Below are positions 1 to 8,461 of a stretch of 64,000 nt of DNA, in pieces (position 1 is the stretch's first letter; each line of letters begins with the position of its first letter). Source of the stretch: Comamonadaceae bacterium. GTDB lineage: Bacteria > Pseudomonadota > Gammaproteobacteria > Burkholderiales > Burkholderiaceae_C. Location of the stretch: assembly GCA_027486555.1 (NCBI GenBank), contig JAIXOX010000084.1, positions 1-64,000 on the forward strand. The letters are read 5' to 3'. A program made the translations under genes and the position numbers. The notes under the pieces were generated by a model. It searched no databases and was not told the origin of the DNA. It was given only the letters and a program-made list of their open reading frames with translations.

Positions 1-330
1 AACAAAGCTGACGTTGAAGGTCAGAACGACGTGGCAGCCCTGTTCCGTTCCACCGCTGAAGGTGAAACAGGCCACGCCCACGGTCACCTGGAGTTCCTGG
101 AGCAATCCGGCGACCCAGCCACTGGCATGCCCATCGGCTCGACACGTGACAACCTGGCTTCGGCTGTGGCTGGCGAAACCCATGAGTACACCGACATGTA
201 CCCTGGCATGGCCAAGACCGCCCGCGAAGAAGGTTTCGACGAAGTCGCTGACTGGTTCGAGACCCTGGCCAAGGCTGAGCGTTCACACGCCAACCGCTTC
301 CAGAAAGCTTTGAACGAAATGGTGGATTGA
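1..330 (+). CDS. Rubrerythrin-like diiron protein, 3' part
   Basis: The reading frame is open from the first base, so the start lies outside the window; about 109 C-terminal residues are present. Diiron-type ligand motifs of the ferritin-like four-helix bundle are visible: GETGH near the start, ETHEY in the middle and AERSH near the end. Rubrerythrins reduce hydrogen peroxide in the cytoplasm. The protein stops right after the helical bundle, so there is no C-terminal rubredoxin domain with CxxC pairs, which points to a rubredoxin-less (erythrin-like) form or one with an N-terminal rubredoxin. It precedes an Fe-S reductase and a DUF3501 gene on the same strand. Confidence 0.85.
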   Translation, partial: NKADVEGQNDVAALFRSTAEGETGHAHGHLEFLEQSGDPATGMPIGSTRDNLASAVAGETHEYTDMYPGMAKTAREEGFDEVADWFETLAKAERSHANRFQKALNEMVD

Positions 331-347
331 TTCCCCCCGATTCTTCA

Positions 348-379
348 GCCCGCTGCACTGAAAGGTGCAGCGGGTTTTT
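348..379 (+). terminator. Rho-independent terminator after the rubrerythrin gene
   Basis: A 10-bp perfect stem, CCCGCTGCAC with GTGCAGCGGG, closes a short TGAAAG loop and is followed by five T. It lies 18 bases after the rubrerythrin stop, so the downstream Fe-S gene probably depends on read-through or its own promoter. Confidence 0.8.
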
Positions 380-441
380 CTCAGGGTTCTGGCACCAGAG
401 TCTTCAGAAAAACCCCATAAAAAATCCCGAAGGAGCACAAC

Positions 442-1791
442 ATGGCCAAAGAAGGCAACCTCGAGGCCCCCACCCGGCACGCACTGGCTTGGGAGACCCC
501 GGACTTTTACAACGAAGAAAAGTGCTTCGACGAACTCGAGCGCATTTTTGACATCTGCCATGGTTGCCGCCGCTGCGTGAGCTTGTGTGGCTCTTTCCCC
601 ACCTTGTTTGACCTGGTGGACGAGAGCAGCACCATGGAAGTCGATGGTGTGGACAAGAAGGATTACTGGAAAGTGGTGGACCAGTGCTTCATGTGCGACC
701 TGTGCTACATGACCAAGTGCCCCTACACACCACCGCATGAGTGGAATCTGGACTTTCCGCACACCATGTTGCGGGCCAAGGCCATCAAGTTCAAAAACGG
801 CGAAGTGGGCGCTGCCGAAAAGTTTTTGGCCTCCACCGACACCCACGGCTCTTTTGCAGGCATCCCGATCGTGGTGCAAGCCATCAACGCCATCAACAAA
901 ACCGAAGCGGCGCGCAGCGTCATGGAAAGCGTGGCGGGCGTGGACAAAAACGCCTGGCTGCCTTCTTTGGCCACCAAAAAGTTCCGTTCCAGCGCTCCGG
1001 ATGCCGCGGCATCCAAGGTGGTGGACGGCGAGAAAACACCGGGCAAAGTGGCGATCTATTCCACTTGCTACATCAATTACAACGAGCCCGGCATTGGCCA
1101 TGATCTGTTGAAGATCCTCGACCACAACGACATCCCGTATGTGCTGGTCGAGAAAGAAAAATGCTGCGGCATGCCCAAGCTCGAACTTGGCGACTTGGAC
1201 TCGGTCAAGGACTCCAAAGAAGCTAACATCCCGGTGCTGGCCAAGTACGCCAAAGACGGCTTTGCCATCATGGCGGCGGTGCCCAGCTGCGCGCTCATGT
1301 TCAAGCAAGAGATTCCGTTGATGTTCCCCGACTGCGCCGACACCCAGTTGGTCAAAGACGCGATGTGGGACCCGTTTGAATACTTCATGGCCCGCAAGCG
1401 TGACGGCTTGCTTAGGACCGAGTTCCCGCAAGCGTTGGGCAATGTGAGCTACCAGATTCCTTGCCACGGCCGCGTGCAAAACATCGGCAAGAAGACCGAG
1501 GAAATGCTCAAGATGATCCCGGACACCCAAATCAACACCATCGAGCGCTGCTCGGGCCACGCTGGTACCTACGGCGTCAAAAAAGGCTCACACGACATGG
1601 CCATGAAAATCGGCAAACCCGTGTTCAAAGCCATGGCGACCATGAAAGACGGCTCCAAGCCCGACTTCATCAGCTCCGACTGCCCGCTGGGCGGCCACCA
1701 CATTGCCCAAGGCTTTGAGGTCAATGGCCTGGGCGCCCCCGAACTGAACCACCCCTTGACCTTGGTGCGCAAAGCCTACGGTCTCAAATAA
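442..1791 (+). CDS. Heterodisulfide-reductase-type Fe-S oxidoreductase (GlpC-like)
   Basis: 449-residue protein with two [4Fe-4S] cysteine sets near the N-terminus (C39, C42, C45, C49 and C82, C85, C88, C93), followed by a CCG-type cysteine-rich region (EKCCGMPKLE) and a later CSGHAG segment. This is the layout of GlpC/HdrD-type electron-transfer subunits. The start is chosen because AGGAG lies 8 bases upstream. It follows a rubrerythrin and precedes a DUF3501 gene by 11 bases, a gene trio I recall as recurring in proteobacteria. The partner that supplies or accepts electrons is not visible, so a role in peroxide reduction through the rubrerythrin is inference from context. Confidence 0.85.
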   Translation: MAKEGNLEAPTRHALAWETPDFYNEEKCFDELERIFDICHGCRRCVSLCGSFPTLFDLVDESSTMEVDGVDKKDYWKVVDQCFMCDLCYMTKCPYTPPHEWNLDFPHTMLRAKAIKFKNGEVGAAEKFLASTDTHGSFAGIPIVVQAINAINKTEAARSVMESVAGVDKNAWLPSLATKKFRSSAPDAAASKVVDGEKTPGKVAIYSTCYINYNEPGIGHDLLKILDHNDIPYVLVEKEKCCGMPKLELGDLDSVKDSKEANIPVLAKYAKDGFAIMAAVPSCALMFKQEIPLMFPDCADTQLVKDAMWDPFEYFMARKRDGLLRTEFPQALGNVSYQIPCHGRVQNIGKKTEEMLKMIPDTQINTIERCSGHAGTYGVKKGSHDMAMKIGKPVFKAMATMKDGSKPDFISSDCPLGGHHIAQGFEVNGLGAPELNHPLTLVRKAYGLK

Positions 1792-1802
1792 GGAACACTG
1801 CC

Positions 1803-2393
1803 ATGCAACTGACTGGAAAAATCACGCCCGAGAACTTGATGTCTCTCGAGGCCTACACCAAGTGGCGCAAGGTGCACAAACCCGATGTGATCGCGCACCG
1901 CAAGCTGCGCAGCGTGCAGCTCGGCGAGCACATCAACATGCAGTTCGAGAGTGAAACCACCATCCGCTACCAGATTCAGGAGATGCTGCGCATTGAAAAA
2001 GTCTTCGAAGAAGAGGGCATCCTGCAAGAGATCGAGGCTTACGCCCCGCTGGTGCCTGACGGCAGCAATTGGAAAGCCACGATGATGATCGAGTACACCG
2101 ACATCAACGAACGCAAGCGCGAGCTGGCCAAGCTGATCGGCGTGGAAGACCGCATGTTTGTCGAGGTCGAAGGCCATGGACGCGTGTATGCCATTGCCGA
2201 CGAAGACTTGGACCGCGAGACCGAAGAAAAAACCTCGGCGGTGCACTTTGTGCGTTTTGAACTCAAGCCCGCCATGTGTGCGGCTGTGAAGGCTGGCGCT
2301 GGCGTCAAGATGGGTTGCGACCACACGCACTACCCGTCGCACATCGACATCACCCCCGACACACTGGCCAGTTTGGCGGGCGACTTGAAGTAA
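1803..2393 (+). CDS. DUF3501 family protein
   Basis: 196-residue soluble protein recognised as DUF3501 by the N-terminal ENLMSLEAY, the central FEEEGI region and the C-terminal GVKMGCDHTHYP. The function is unknown. It sits 11 bases behind the Fe-S oxidoreductase, so the two are almost certainly co-transcribed. The conserved Cys-Asp-His-x-His near the C-terminus could bind a metal; that is only a suggestion from residue type. No signal peptide or membrane segment is seen. Confidence 0.8.
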   Translation: MQLTGKITPENLMSLEAYTKWRKVHKPDVIAHRKLRSVQLGEHINMQFESETTIRYQIQEMLRIEKVFEEEGILQEIEAYAPLVPDGSNWKATMMIEYTDINERKRELAKLIGVEDRMFVEVEGHGRVYAIADEDLDRETEEKTSAVHFVRFELKPAMCAAVKAGAGVKMGCDHTHYPSHIDITPDTLASLAGDLK

Positions 2394-2404
2394 GGCCTTG
2401 GGCT

Positions 2405-3028
2405 TTACAGGCCCAGCAGCGCAGGTTCGCCTTGACCGTGGCGCAGCACGGTGGGTTCATCGCCGCTCATGTCGATGACGGTGGTAGGCTCCAGCGAGCA
2501 GGCCCCAGCATCGATGACCGCGCCCACTTGGTGTTCCAGCCGTTCGCGAATGTCTTCGGGGTCGTTCAGCGGCAGCTCTTCGCCTGGCATGATGAGCGTG
2601 GCCGCCAACAGCGGCGCGCCATGCAGGCTGAGCAGTTCCTGCAGTACTTTGTGCTCGGGCACGCGCAGGCCAATGGTTTTGCGTTGGGGGTGACTCAGCC
2701 GACGCGGCACCTCCTTGGTCGCTTCCAAAATGAAGGTGAAAGGCCCTGGCGTGGCCTGCTTGATGGCGCGAAACTGCCGGTTGTCCACCCGCGCATAGTT
2801 GGCCAGCTCACTCAGGTCGCGGCACAACAAAGTCAGGTGGTGCTTGTCGTCTATGTTCCGGATGCGGCGCAACTGGTCGGCAGCGTTCTTGTCGTCCAGG
2901 TGGCAGACCAGCGCGTAGCTGGAGTCGGTGGGCACGGCCAGCACGCTGCCTTGGTTGAGCAGTTGCACGGCTTGTTTGAGCAGGCGCGCTTGCGGGTTGT
3001 CGGGATGAACGGTGAAAAACTGGGCCAT
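2405..3028 (-). CDS. Sua5/YciO/YrdC family protein (YciO type)
   Basis: 207-residue protein of the fold that makes threonylcarbamoyl-AMP for the t6A modification of tRNA. The segment VPTDSSYALVCHL matches the nucleotide-binding start of the family and PGPFTFILEA the central strand. Its length and short C-terminus match the YciO branch rather than Sua5, which has an extra domain. YciO is less well characterised than TsaC, so catalytic competence is uncertain. It converges with the DUF3501 gene, the two stops being 12 bases apart, and is followed in its direction by nothing else. Confidence 0.8.
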   Translation of the reverse strand: MAQFFTVHPDNPQARLLKQAVQLLNQGSVLAVPTDSSYALVCHLDDKNAADQLRRIRNIDDKHHLTLLCRDLSELANYARVDNRQFRAIKQATPGPFTFILEATKEVPRRLSHPQRKTIGLRVPEHKVLQELLSLHGAPLLAATLIMPGEELPLNDPEDIRERLEHQVGAVIDAGACSLEPTTVIDMSGDEPTVLRHGQGEPALLGL

Positions 3029-3136
3029 GGGTGCGGGCGGTCTGGGGTCTGTTGGGTTCCAGTCAAAGTGCTGACTGCCAGGGCGTGGTCAAAACGGCAA
3101 AACCGATGCCTTCAAACGTGGTCGCCTTGAACTGAC

Positions 3137-3979
3137 TCACTGAACGCGGTCGGTCAGCAGGTCCCAAACTGGGGTCAGTTGGCCAGGCAAAAAGGGCAGG
3201 GTGCCCAGGTCGATGCGGCTTTCGGTGGGGCTGTGAAAGTCACTGCCACGAGAGGCTGCCAAGTCGAATTCGAGGGCGGTTTCTGCGTAGCGTACCGCTT
3301 CGGGTGAGGAGTGGCTGCCGGTGATGACCTCTACGCCGCGCCCCCCGTGGGCCTTGAATTCGCTGAACAGGGCGTACTCTTCGTTAGGCGTGAAGCCGTA
3401 GCGCGCCGGGTGGGCAATCACCGCGATACCGCCTGCGTCGGTGATCCATTGCACCGCTTCTTGCAAGCGCGCCCACCGGTGTGGCACGTAGCCAGGTTTG
3501 CCTTCGGTCAGGTATTTGCGAAAAACCTCCGAAGTGTCGCTGCAAACGCCCGTCTCGACCAGGTGCCGGGCAAAGTGGGTGCGCGAAATCAGTTCGGGGT
3601 TGCCCACGTAGTGCAGGGCGCCTTCGTAGGCATTCAGGATGCCTACTTTAGCCAGGCCATCCGACATTTCCTGGGCGCGTTCACTGCGGCCGCCGCGTGT
3701 GCGGCGCAGGCCTTCGGTCAATGCAGTGTTCGCATGATCAAAGCCCAAACCCACGATGTGTACAGTTTGGTGGGCAAAGGTGACCGAAATTTCGGTGCCC
3801 GTGAGGTAAGGCAAGCCCAAGGCCCTTGCCGCAGTCATGGCGCGATCTTGCCCTGCAATTTCATCGTGGTCAGTCAGCGCCCAAAGCTCAACGCCATTCG
3901 CTTTGGCGCGTTCGGCCAGGGTTTCGGGGGTGAGGGTGCCGTCAGAGATGACGGAGTGGCAGTGCAGGTCAGCATTCAT
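3137..3979 (-). CDS. PHP-domain 3',5'-nucleoside bisphosphate phosphatase
   Basis: 280-residue PHP-domain hydrolase, most like RnAAP/YciV, which removes phosphate from 3',5'-nucleoside bisphosphates and trims RNA 5' ends. Metal-binding motifs are in place: DLHCHS at residues 4-9, LTDHDEIAG, IAHPARYG and the terminal GSDFHSP. ATG at 3979 is preferred because homologues begin close to the DLHCHS motif; an in-frame ATG at 3991 adds four residues. The open frame continues upstream to 4138, but that part does not resemble the family. Confidence 0.87.
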   Translation of the reverse strand: MNADLHCHSVISDGTLTPETLAERAKANGVELWALTDHDEIAGQDRAMTAARALGLPYLTGTEISVTFAHQTVHIVGLGFDHANTALTEGLRRTRGGRSERAQEMSDGLAKVGILNAYEGALHYVGNPELISRTHFARHLVETGVCSDTSEVFRKYLTEGKPGYVPHRWARLQEAVQWITDAGGIAVIAHPARYGFTPNEEYALFSEFKAHGGRGVEVITGSHSSPEAVRYAETALEFDLAASRGSDFHSPTESRIDLGTLPFLPGQLTPVWDLLTDRVQ

Positions 3980-4098
3980 GATGTCGTCCATTTTAGGCGC
4001 ATGCGGCGGGTCAAGGGCTGTTTGTAGGGTCTTGTCCTGGCCAAGACATGGCAGACAACAGCCCTGCAGTGGTTTGTGCTGACGTCTGTGATCGATAA

Positions 4099-4389
<291 letters not shown>

Positions 4390-4399
4390 GGCCGCATGT

Positions 4400-5044
4400 T
4401 CAGTTCTGCGTACCGGGCTCGGCAGGCGGCAACGGCGCTGTTTTAGGGGGCTTGGGTGGTTTGGGTCTGGGGGGCTTGCTGGTGTGGATTTTGACCATCG
4501 CTTTTTCCATGTCCCCTGCCAGTAACAGTGGCAAGGCCAGCACCGCCCGGTGGATGCTGTCGTCGATGGCTTTGCGGTGTTCCTGCATTGGTTTCTTTAA
4601 AACCCAACTGACCACTTCGGCCTTGTCCCCGGGGTGGCCCACGCCAATGCGCAGACGCCAGTAATCGGCGGTGCCCAGCTGGGCATGAATGTCACGCAGG
4701 CCATTGTGTCCGGCATGGCTGCCGCCGATCTTGAGCTTGGCTTCTCCGGGCACGATGTCGAGTTCGTCGTGCGCCACCAAAATTTCTTGTGGCTCAATTT
4801 TAAAAAACCTCGCCAGCGCGCTGACCGATTTGCCGGACAGGTTCATGTAGGTCTGAGGTTCCAGCAGCCAGACGTTTTGGCCGTTGACGGTGGTGCGTGC
4901 TACCAAGCCGTGGTAGCTGCGATCAGGCACCAATGACAACTTGAATTCTCGGGCGATGGCATCGATCCACCAGAATCCGGCGTTGTGGCGGGTGTCTTCG
5001 TATTCGTTGCCCGGATTGCCCAGGCCGACTAGCAGTTTGATCAT
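4400..5044 (-). CDS. pth: Peptidyl-tRNA hydrolase
   Basis: 214 residues. It releases peptides from stalled peptidyl-tRNA. The start [20 protein letters not shown] carries the conserved Asn10 and the catalytic His20. The core ends near residue 187; after it comes a Pro/Lys-rich tail ([12 protein letters not shown]) of about 25 residues that is not part of the usual fold and is probably disordered. It lies downstream of rplY on the same strand, separated by a terminator, as in related betaproteobacteria. Confidence 0.95.
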   Translation of the reverse strand: MIKLLVGLGNPGNEYEDTRHNAGFWWIDAIAREFKLSLVPDRSYHGLVARTTVNGQNVWLLEPQTYMNLSGKSVSALARFFKIEPQEILVAHDELDIVPGEAKLKIGGSHAGHNGLRDIHAQLGTADYWRLRIGVGHPGDKAEVVSWVLKKPMQEHRKAIDDSIHRAVLALPLLLAGDMEKAMVKIHTSKPPRPKPPKPPKTAPLPPAEPGTQN

Positions 5045-5096
5045 GGTGATTGATTATCCTTGGGCGCGTGCAACTTTTGCAAAAAGCACAGCTCAA

Positions 5097-5126
5097 AACA
5101 AAAAGGCCCGCAAAGCGGGCCTTTGA
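5097..5126 (-). terminator. Terminator after rplY
   Basis: A strong hairpin AAAGGCCCGC / GCGGGCCTTT with a three-base loop, followed on the minus strand by TTTTTGTTTT. It sits 31 bases beyond the rplY stop codon and upstream of pth, so it separates the two. Confidence 0.8.
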
Positions 5127-5156
5127 GAGCAGGGCTTTTTAGCCCAAGCGAGAAGA

Positions 5157-5786
5157 TTACTTCTTGCCTTTGCCCTTGCCTTTGGCGTCTGCTGGTGCAG
5201 CGGCCACAGGAGCAACCACAATCTCTTCAACAGGTGCCACGGCCGTCACAATGACAGGGTTCTTTTTGCCATGGGTCACGGGCTTGCAACCTGTTGGCAA
5301 ACTGATGTCGTTCAAGTGCAGTGAAACACCTTTGGTCAGACCTTTGAGGTCGACGGCAATGAATTCGGGAAGATTGGCAGGCAAGCAAGCCACTTCAATT
5401 TCAGTCATCACGTGGTTGATTGTGCACTTGTCGGTCTTGACTGCTTCGGACTCTTCTTCACCGCTGAAGTGAAAAGGGACCTTCATGTGCAAGGTGGTGT
5501 TGGCATCGACACGTTGGAAGTCGATGTGTTGGACCAATTGCTTGTAGGGGTGCATTTGGTAGTCACGCAGCAAGACTTTGCTGGATTCACCATTGAACTC
5601 CATGTCCAAAATGGAGGCGTGAAACGCTTCTTTTTTCAGGGCGTGCCACAAAGCATTGTGATCCAGTTCAATCAGCTGTGGGGCCGATGTGGAACCGTAA
5701 ACGATGCCAGGTGTGCGACCGGCGTTGCGGAGACGGCGGCTCGCACCCGTGCCCTGCTTGGAGCGCTCAAAAGCGACAAATTTCAT
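5157..5786 (-). CDS. rplY: 50S ribosomal protein L25 (Ctc form)
   Basis: 209-residue long-form L25 that binds 5S rRNA. The N-terminal L25 domain ([20 protein letters not shown], then GRTPGIVYG) is followed by the Ctc beta domain ([24 protein letters not shown]). The C-terminus is Ala/Val-rich and ends in KGKGKGKK, a basic tail likely to touch rRNA. It is between prs and pth, the usual order. The start has AAGGAG upstream on the minus strand. Confidence 0.96.
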   Translation of the reverse strand: MKFVAFERSKQGTGASRRLRNAGRTPGIVYGSTSAPQLIELDHNALWHALKKEAFHASILDMEFNGESSKVLLRDYQMHPYKQLVQHIDFQRVDANTTLHMKVPFHFSGEEESEAVKTDKCTINHVMTEIEVACLPANLPEFIAVDLKGLTKGVSLHLNDISLPTGCKPVTHGKKNPVIVTAVAPVEEIVVAPVAAAPADAKGKGKGKK

Positions 5787-5885
5787 ACATTACTCCTTCT
5801 AGGGTCCACCGCGACCAGTGAGACCCTCACTCAAAAAAGCCAACCAATCTTTGAAGACGGCTGACCACTGGGGGCCTGTTGCCGA

Positions 5886-6863
5886 TCAGACTTGATCGGA
5901 AAACAGGCTCATCACCGATTCACCGTGTGCAATGCGGTTGATCGTTTCAGCGATCAACGGTGCCACGGAGAGTTGGCGAATCTTGGAACACGAAGCCGCT
6001 TGTGCAGACAAGGGGATGGTGTTGGTGACCACAACCTCATCGAGGGCTTCGCCTTTGGCAATCCGGTCGATGGCTGGGCCCGAAAAGATCGGGTGTGTGC
6101 AATAGGCATAAACTTTTTTTGCACCGCGCTCTTTGAGTACTTCGGCGGCCTTGACCAAAGTGCCTGCGGTGTCAATCATGTCGTCCATGATCACGCAGTT
6201 TCGGCCATCGATTTCACCAATGACGTGCATCACTTCGCTGACGTTGGCTTTTGGACGGCGCTTGTCAATGATGGCCAGATCGCAACCGAGTTGCTTGGCC
6301 AATGCACGCGCACGCACCACGCCACCCACATCAGGCGACACAACAATCAGGTCGTCGTAGTTTTGCTGGCGTAAATCGCCCAGCAGAACAGGGGATGCGT
6401 AAATGTTATCGACTGGAATGTCAAAGAAGCCCTGAATTTGGTCGGCGTGCAAGTCCATGGTCAAAACGCTGTCAACGCCCACGGCTTGTAACATGTTGGC
6501 CACCACTTTTGCCGAAATGGGCACGCGGGTCGAGCGGGGTCGGCGGTCTTGCCGGGCATAACCAAAATAGGGAATAACAGCGCTGATGCGACCGGCCGAT
6601 GCACGCTTGAGTGCGTCGACCATGATCAGTAATTCCATCAGGTTTTCGTTGGTGGGTGCACAAGTTGACTGAACCACAAACACTTCGCGTGCCCGAACGT
6701 TCTGCTTGAGTTCGACAGTGACTTCGCCATCAGAGAAACGTCCCACGTCAACAGCGCCGAGTTGCGTGCCCAAATGCTTCGCGATTTCGGCAGCCAAAAC
6801 AGGATTGGCATTGCCTGTAAACAGCATAAATTCAGGGGGGAGCGGAGCAGGCTGCATGTGCAT
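5886..6863 (-). CDS. prs: Ribose-phosphate pyrophosphokinase
   Basis: 325 residues. It makes PRPP from ribose 5-phosphate and ATP for purine, pyrimidine, His, Trp and NAD synthesis. Visible motifs are [27 protein letters not shown], the flexible-loop segment [16 protein letters not shown] and the PRPP-binding [12 protein letters not shown]. The open frame extends upstream through the tRNA-Gln gene, which cannot be coding, so a start at ATG 6863 (or 6857) is chosen. It is downstream of ispE and tRNA-Gln in the same direction. Confidence 0.96.
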   Translation of the reverse strand: MHMQPAPLPPEFMLFTGNANPVLAAEIAKHLGTQLGAVDVGRFSDGEVTVELKQNVRAREVFVVQSTCAPTNENLMELLIMVDALKRASAGRISAVIPYFGYARQDRRPRSTRVPISAKVVANMLQAVGVDSVLTMDLHADQIQGFFDIPVDNIYASPVLLGDLRQQNYDDLIVVSPDVGGVVRARALAKQLGCDLAIIDKRRPKANVSEVMHVIGEIDGRNCVIMDDMIDTAGTLVKAAEVLKERGAKKVYAYCTHPIFSGPAIDRIAKGEALDEVVVTNTIPLSAQAASCSKIRQLSVAPLIAETINRIAHGESVMSLFSDQV

Positions 6864-6904
6864 TCCAGCGATCAGAAAAAAGGGCCTGTACGAACAGACG
6901 TGTT

Positions 6905-6981
6905 TGGCAGGGGAAGAAGGACTCGAACCTTCGAATGCCGGAATCAAAATCCGGTGCCTTAACCAACTTGGCGACTCCCCT
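6905..6981 (-). tRNA. tRNA-Gln (UUG)
   Basis: 77-base cloverleaf with encoded CCA. The acceptor stem AGGGGAG pairs with TTCCCCT, the anticodon stem CCGGA/TCCGG encloses TTTTGAT giving anticodon TTG, and the T-loop is TTCGAGT. It lies between ispE and prs, the customary place in betaproteobacteria. Confidence 0.97.
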
Positions 6982-7015
6982 ACAAAGGTTGACCGCTTGA
7001 ACAGCGATAAACCGA

Positions 7016-7861
7016 TCAACTTTCGCTGGACGCCCAACCTGTTAAAGGGTGAATGTCCATGTTGCTGCAAAACCGGCTCAGGAAATTTTCAGGAACTGAC
7101 AATTTCTTGGTGTTGTCCATGCAATGGGCAAACACAGCGCTTCCGGAACCCGTCATTCTAGCTTGCAATCCATGCTCGTTGAGCAAACGAACTGCTTGGA
7201 AAATGTCAGGGCACAAGTTTTGAGCGACAGCTTGCAAATCATTATGACCGTAGTCATAAGTGTGTGCAGCGAAGTCAGAAATTGTAGCAGCGTTTGTGTC
7301 ACGTTTAAGATCGGGGTGCGCAAAAATTTGAGAAGTTTCGATACCCGTTGGAGGTTTGAGTACCCAAAAATCTGCCGCAGGCAGATCGATGGGTGTGATT
7401 TTTTCACCAATACCTTCGACCCAAGCGTTGCGACCGCGCAAAAAAAATGGCACATCGGCCCCCAGTTTCAGGCCCAGTGTCTCAAGTTCGGTCAGTTTGA
7501 GGTTGAGCTTCCACAGGCGGTTCAGAGCCAACAGGCAAGTGGCGGCATCGGATGAGCCGCCGCCCATGCCTGCTTGTGCCGGAATTTGTTTTTCAACGGC
7601 AATGTGCACCCCATCTGCGCACCCGGTGTGGGTTTGCAGCAAACGCGCAGCTCGGGTGATGAGGTCATTATCTGGCAGAGCCACCGTGAGATCCTCACGG
7701 CTGATGCCACCGCCGGACCGCTTTTCAAAATGCAGGGTATCGCACCAGTCGATGAGCATGAAGACCGATTGCAGCAAATGGTAACCATCAGGGCGACGGC
7801 CAGTGATGTGCAAAAAAAGATTCAGTTTGGCCGGGGCGGGCACATCGTGCAGCGATTTCAT
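7016..7861 (-). CDS. ispE: 4-diphosphocytidyl-2-C-methyl-D-erythritol kinase
   Basis: 281-residue GHMP kinase of the non-mevalonate isoprenoid pathway; it phosphorylates CDP-methylerythritol. The N-terminal [20 protein letters not shown], the ATP-binding loop [13 protein letters not shown] and the C-terminal MTGSGSAVF are all present. The start at 7861 gives [15 protein letters not shown], matching family N-termini; the longer frame is not supported. The local GC is lower at its 3' end. It follows lolB by 49 bases. Confidence 0.95.
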   Translation of the reverse strand: MKSLHDVPAPAKLNLFLHITGRRPDGYHLLQSVFMLIDWCDTLHFEKRSGGGISREDLTVALPDNDLITRAARLLQTHTGCADGVHIAVEKQIPAQAGMGGGSSDAATCLLALNRLWKLNLKLTELETLGLKLGADVPFFLRGRNAWVEGIGEKITPIDLPAADFWVLKPPTGIETSQIFAHPDLKRDTNAATISDFAAHTYDYGHNDLQAVAQNLCPDIFQAVRLLNEHGLQARMTGSGSAVFAHCMDNTKKLSVPENFLSRFCSNMDIHPLTGWASSES

Positions 7862-7910
7862 GGGTGGATTATCACCATGCTGGGCGTGATCGGAACATGT
7901 GGCCGTGGGC

Positions 7911-8393
7911 TCAGCGGTCCAAGACGATGCGCAAAAAAGCGCCTGGGGTTGGCTGAAGGCGAATAGCTGTGATTTTGCCTTGAGCATGCCCAGACAAATC
8001 GGCTTGCCAGCCAGGCGTATCGGCAGTACGGCCTGCAAGCCATTCAAACAAAGCGGCAATCGGCAATTCGGTACCGGTCAACTGAGCCCCTAAACTTTGC
8101 AGATTGCTGCTCTCAATTTGTTGCTGACCTTGTGTCAGTTGTGCGCCCTGCGCAGACCATTTAAGCACCGCCAATGTGGTGCCGATGGGGCTGAGCAGCA
8201 CCATTTCACCCGTCTGGGCGGAGCCCTGTAATTCAAAGCCGGCGCTCAATGTTTCAGGCGGCTCTTTGAGAACTTCAATGGCCATGCGTCCTGACCAGTA
8301 GGCGTTGGGATCGGTGGCGCTCAAGCGAGGACTCGCGCAGCCAGTGGCCAGCAATGCCAAAGTCAGAGCCGTGAACAAGGTTCTGAGTCCCAT
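7911..8393 (-). CDS. lolB: Outer membrane lipoprotein LolB
   Basis: 160-residue precursor. A short signal peptide ends in the lipobox LLATGC, so the mature protein is lipidated at that Cys. LolB receives lipoproteins from LolA and inserts them in the outer membrane. The match rests on the lipobox, the size, the PNAYWSGRMAIEV motif and the fixed lolB-ispE neighbourhood. ATG 8393 is chosen because it puts the hydrophobic segment at the N-terminus; the frame runs further to 8465. It is downstream of a TPR protein gene. Confidence 0.88.
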   Translation of the reverse strand: MGLRTLFTALTLALLATGCASPRLSATDPNAYWSGRMAIEVLKEPPETLSAGFELQGSAQTGEMVLLSPIGTTLAVLKWSAQGAQLTQGQQQIESSNLQSLGAQLTGTELPIAALFEWLAGRTADTPGWQADLSGHAQGKITAIRLQPTPGAFLRIVLDR

Positions 8394-8461
8394 GGACCTG
8401 AGGGGTGTTGTTTTCGTGGAAACAGCTTGCGTACAAACAAATGGCCAAGTTGCACAGTGCA

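Noticed and set aside
283..1560. 425-codon open frame on the minus strand
   Set aside because: It is the antisense of the Fe-S oxidoreductase, whose cysteine motifs and ribosome binding site are clear; the minus frame is rich in His, Val and Phe as expected of a shadow frame.
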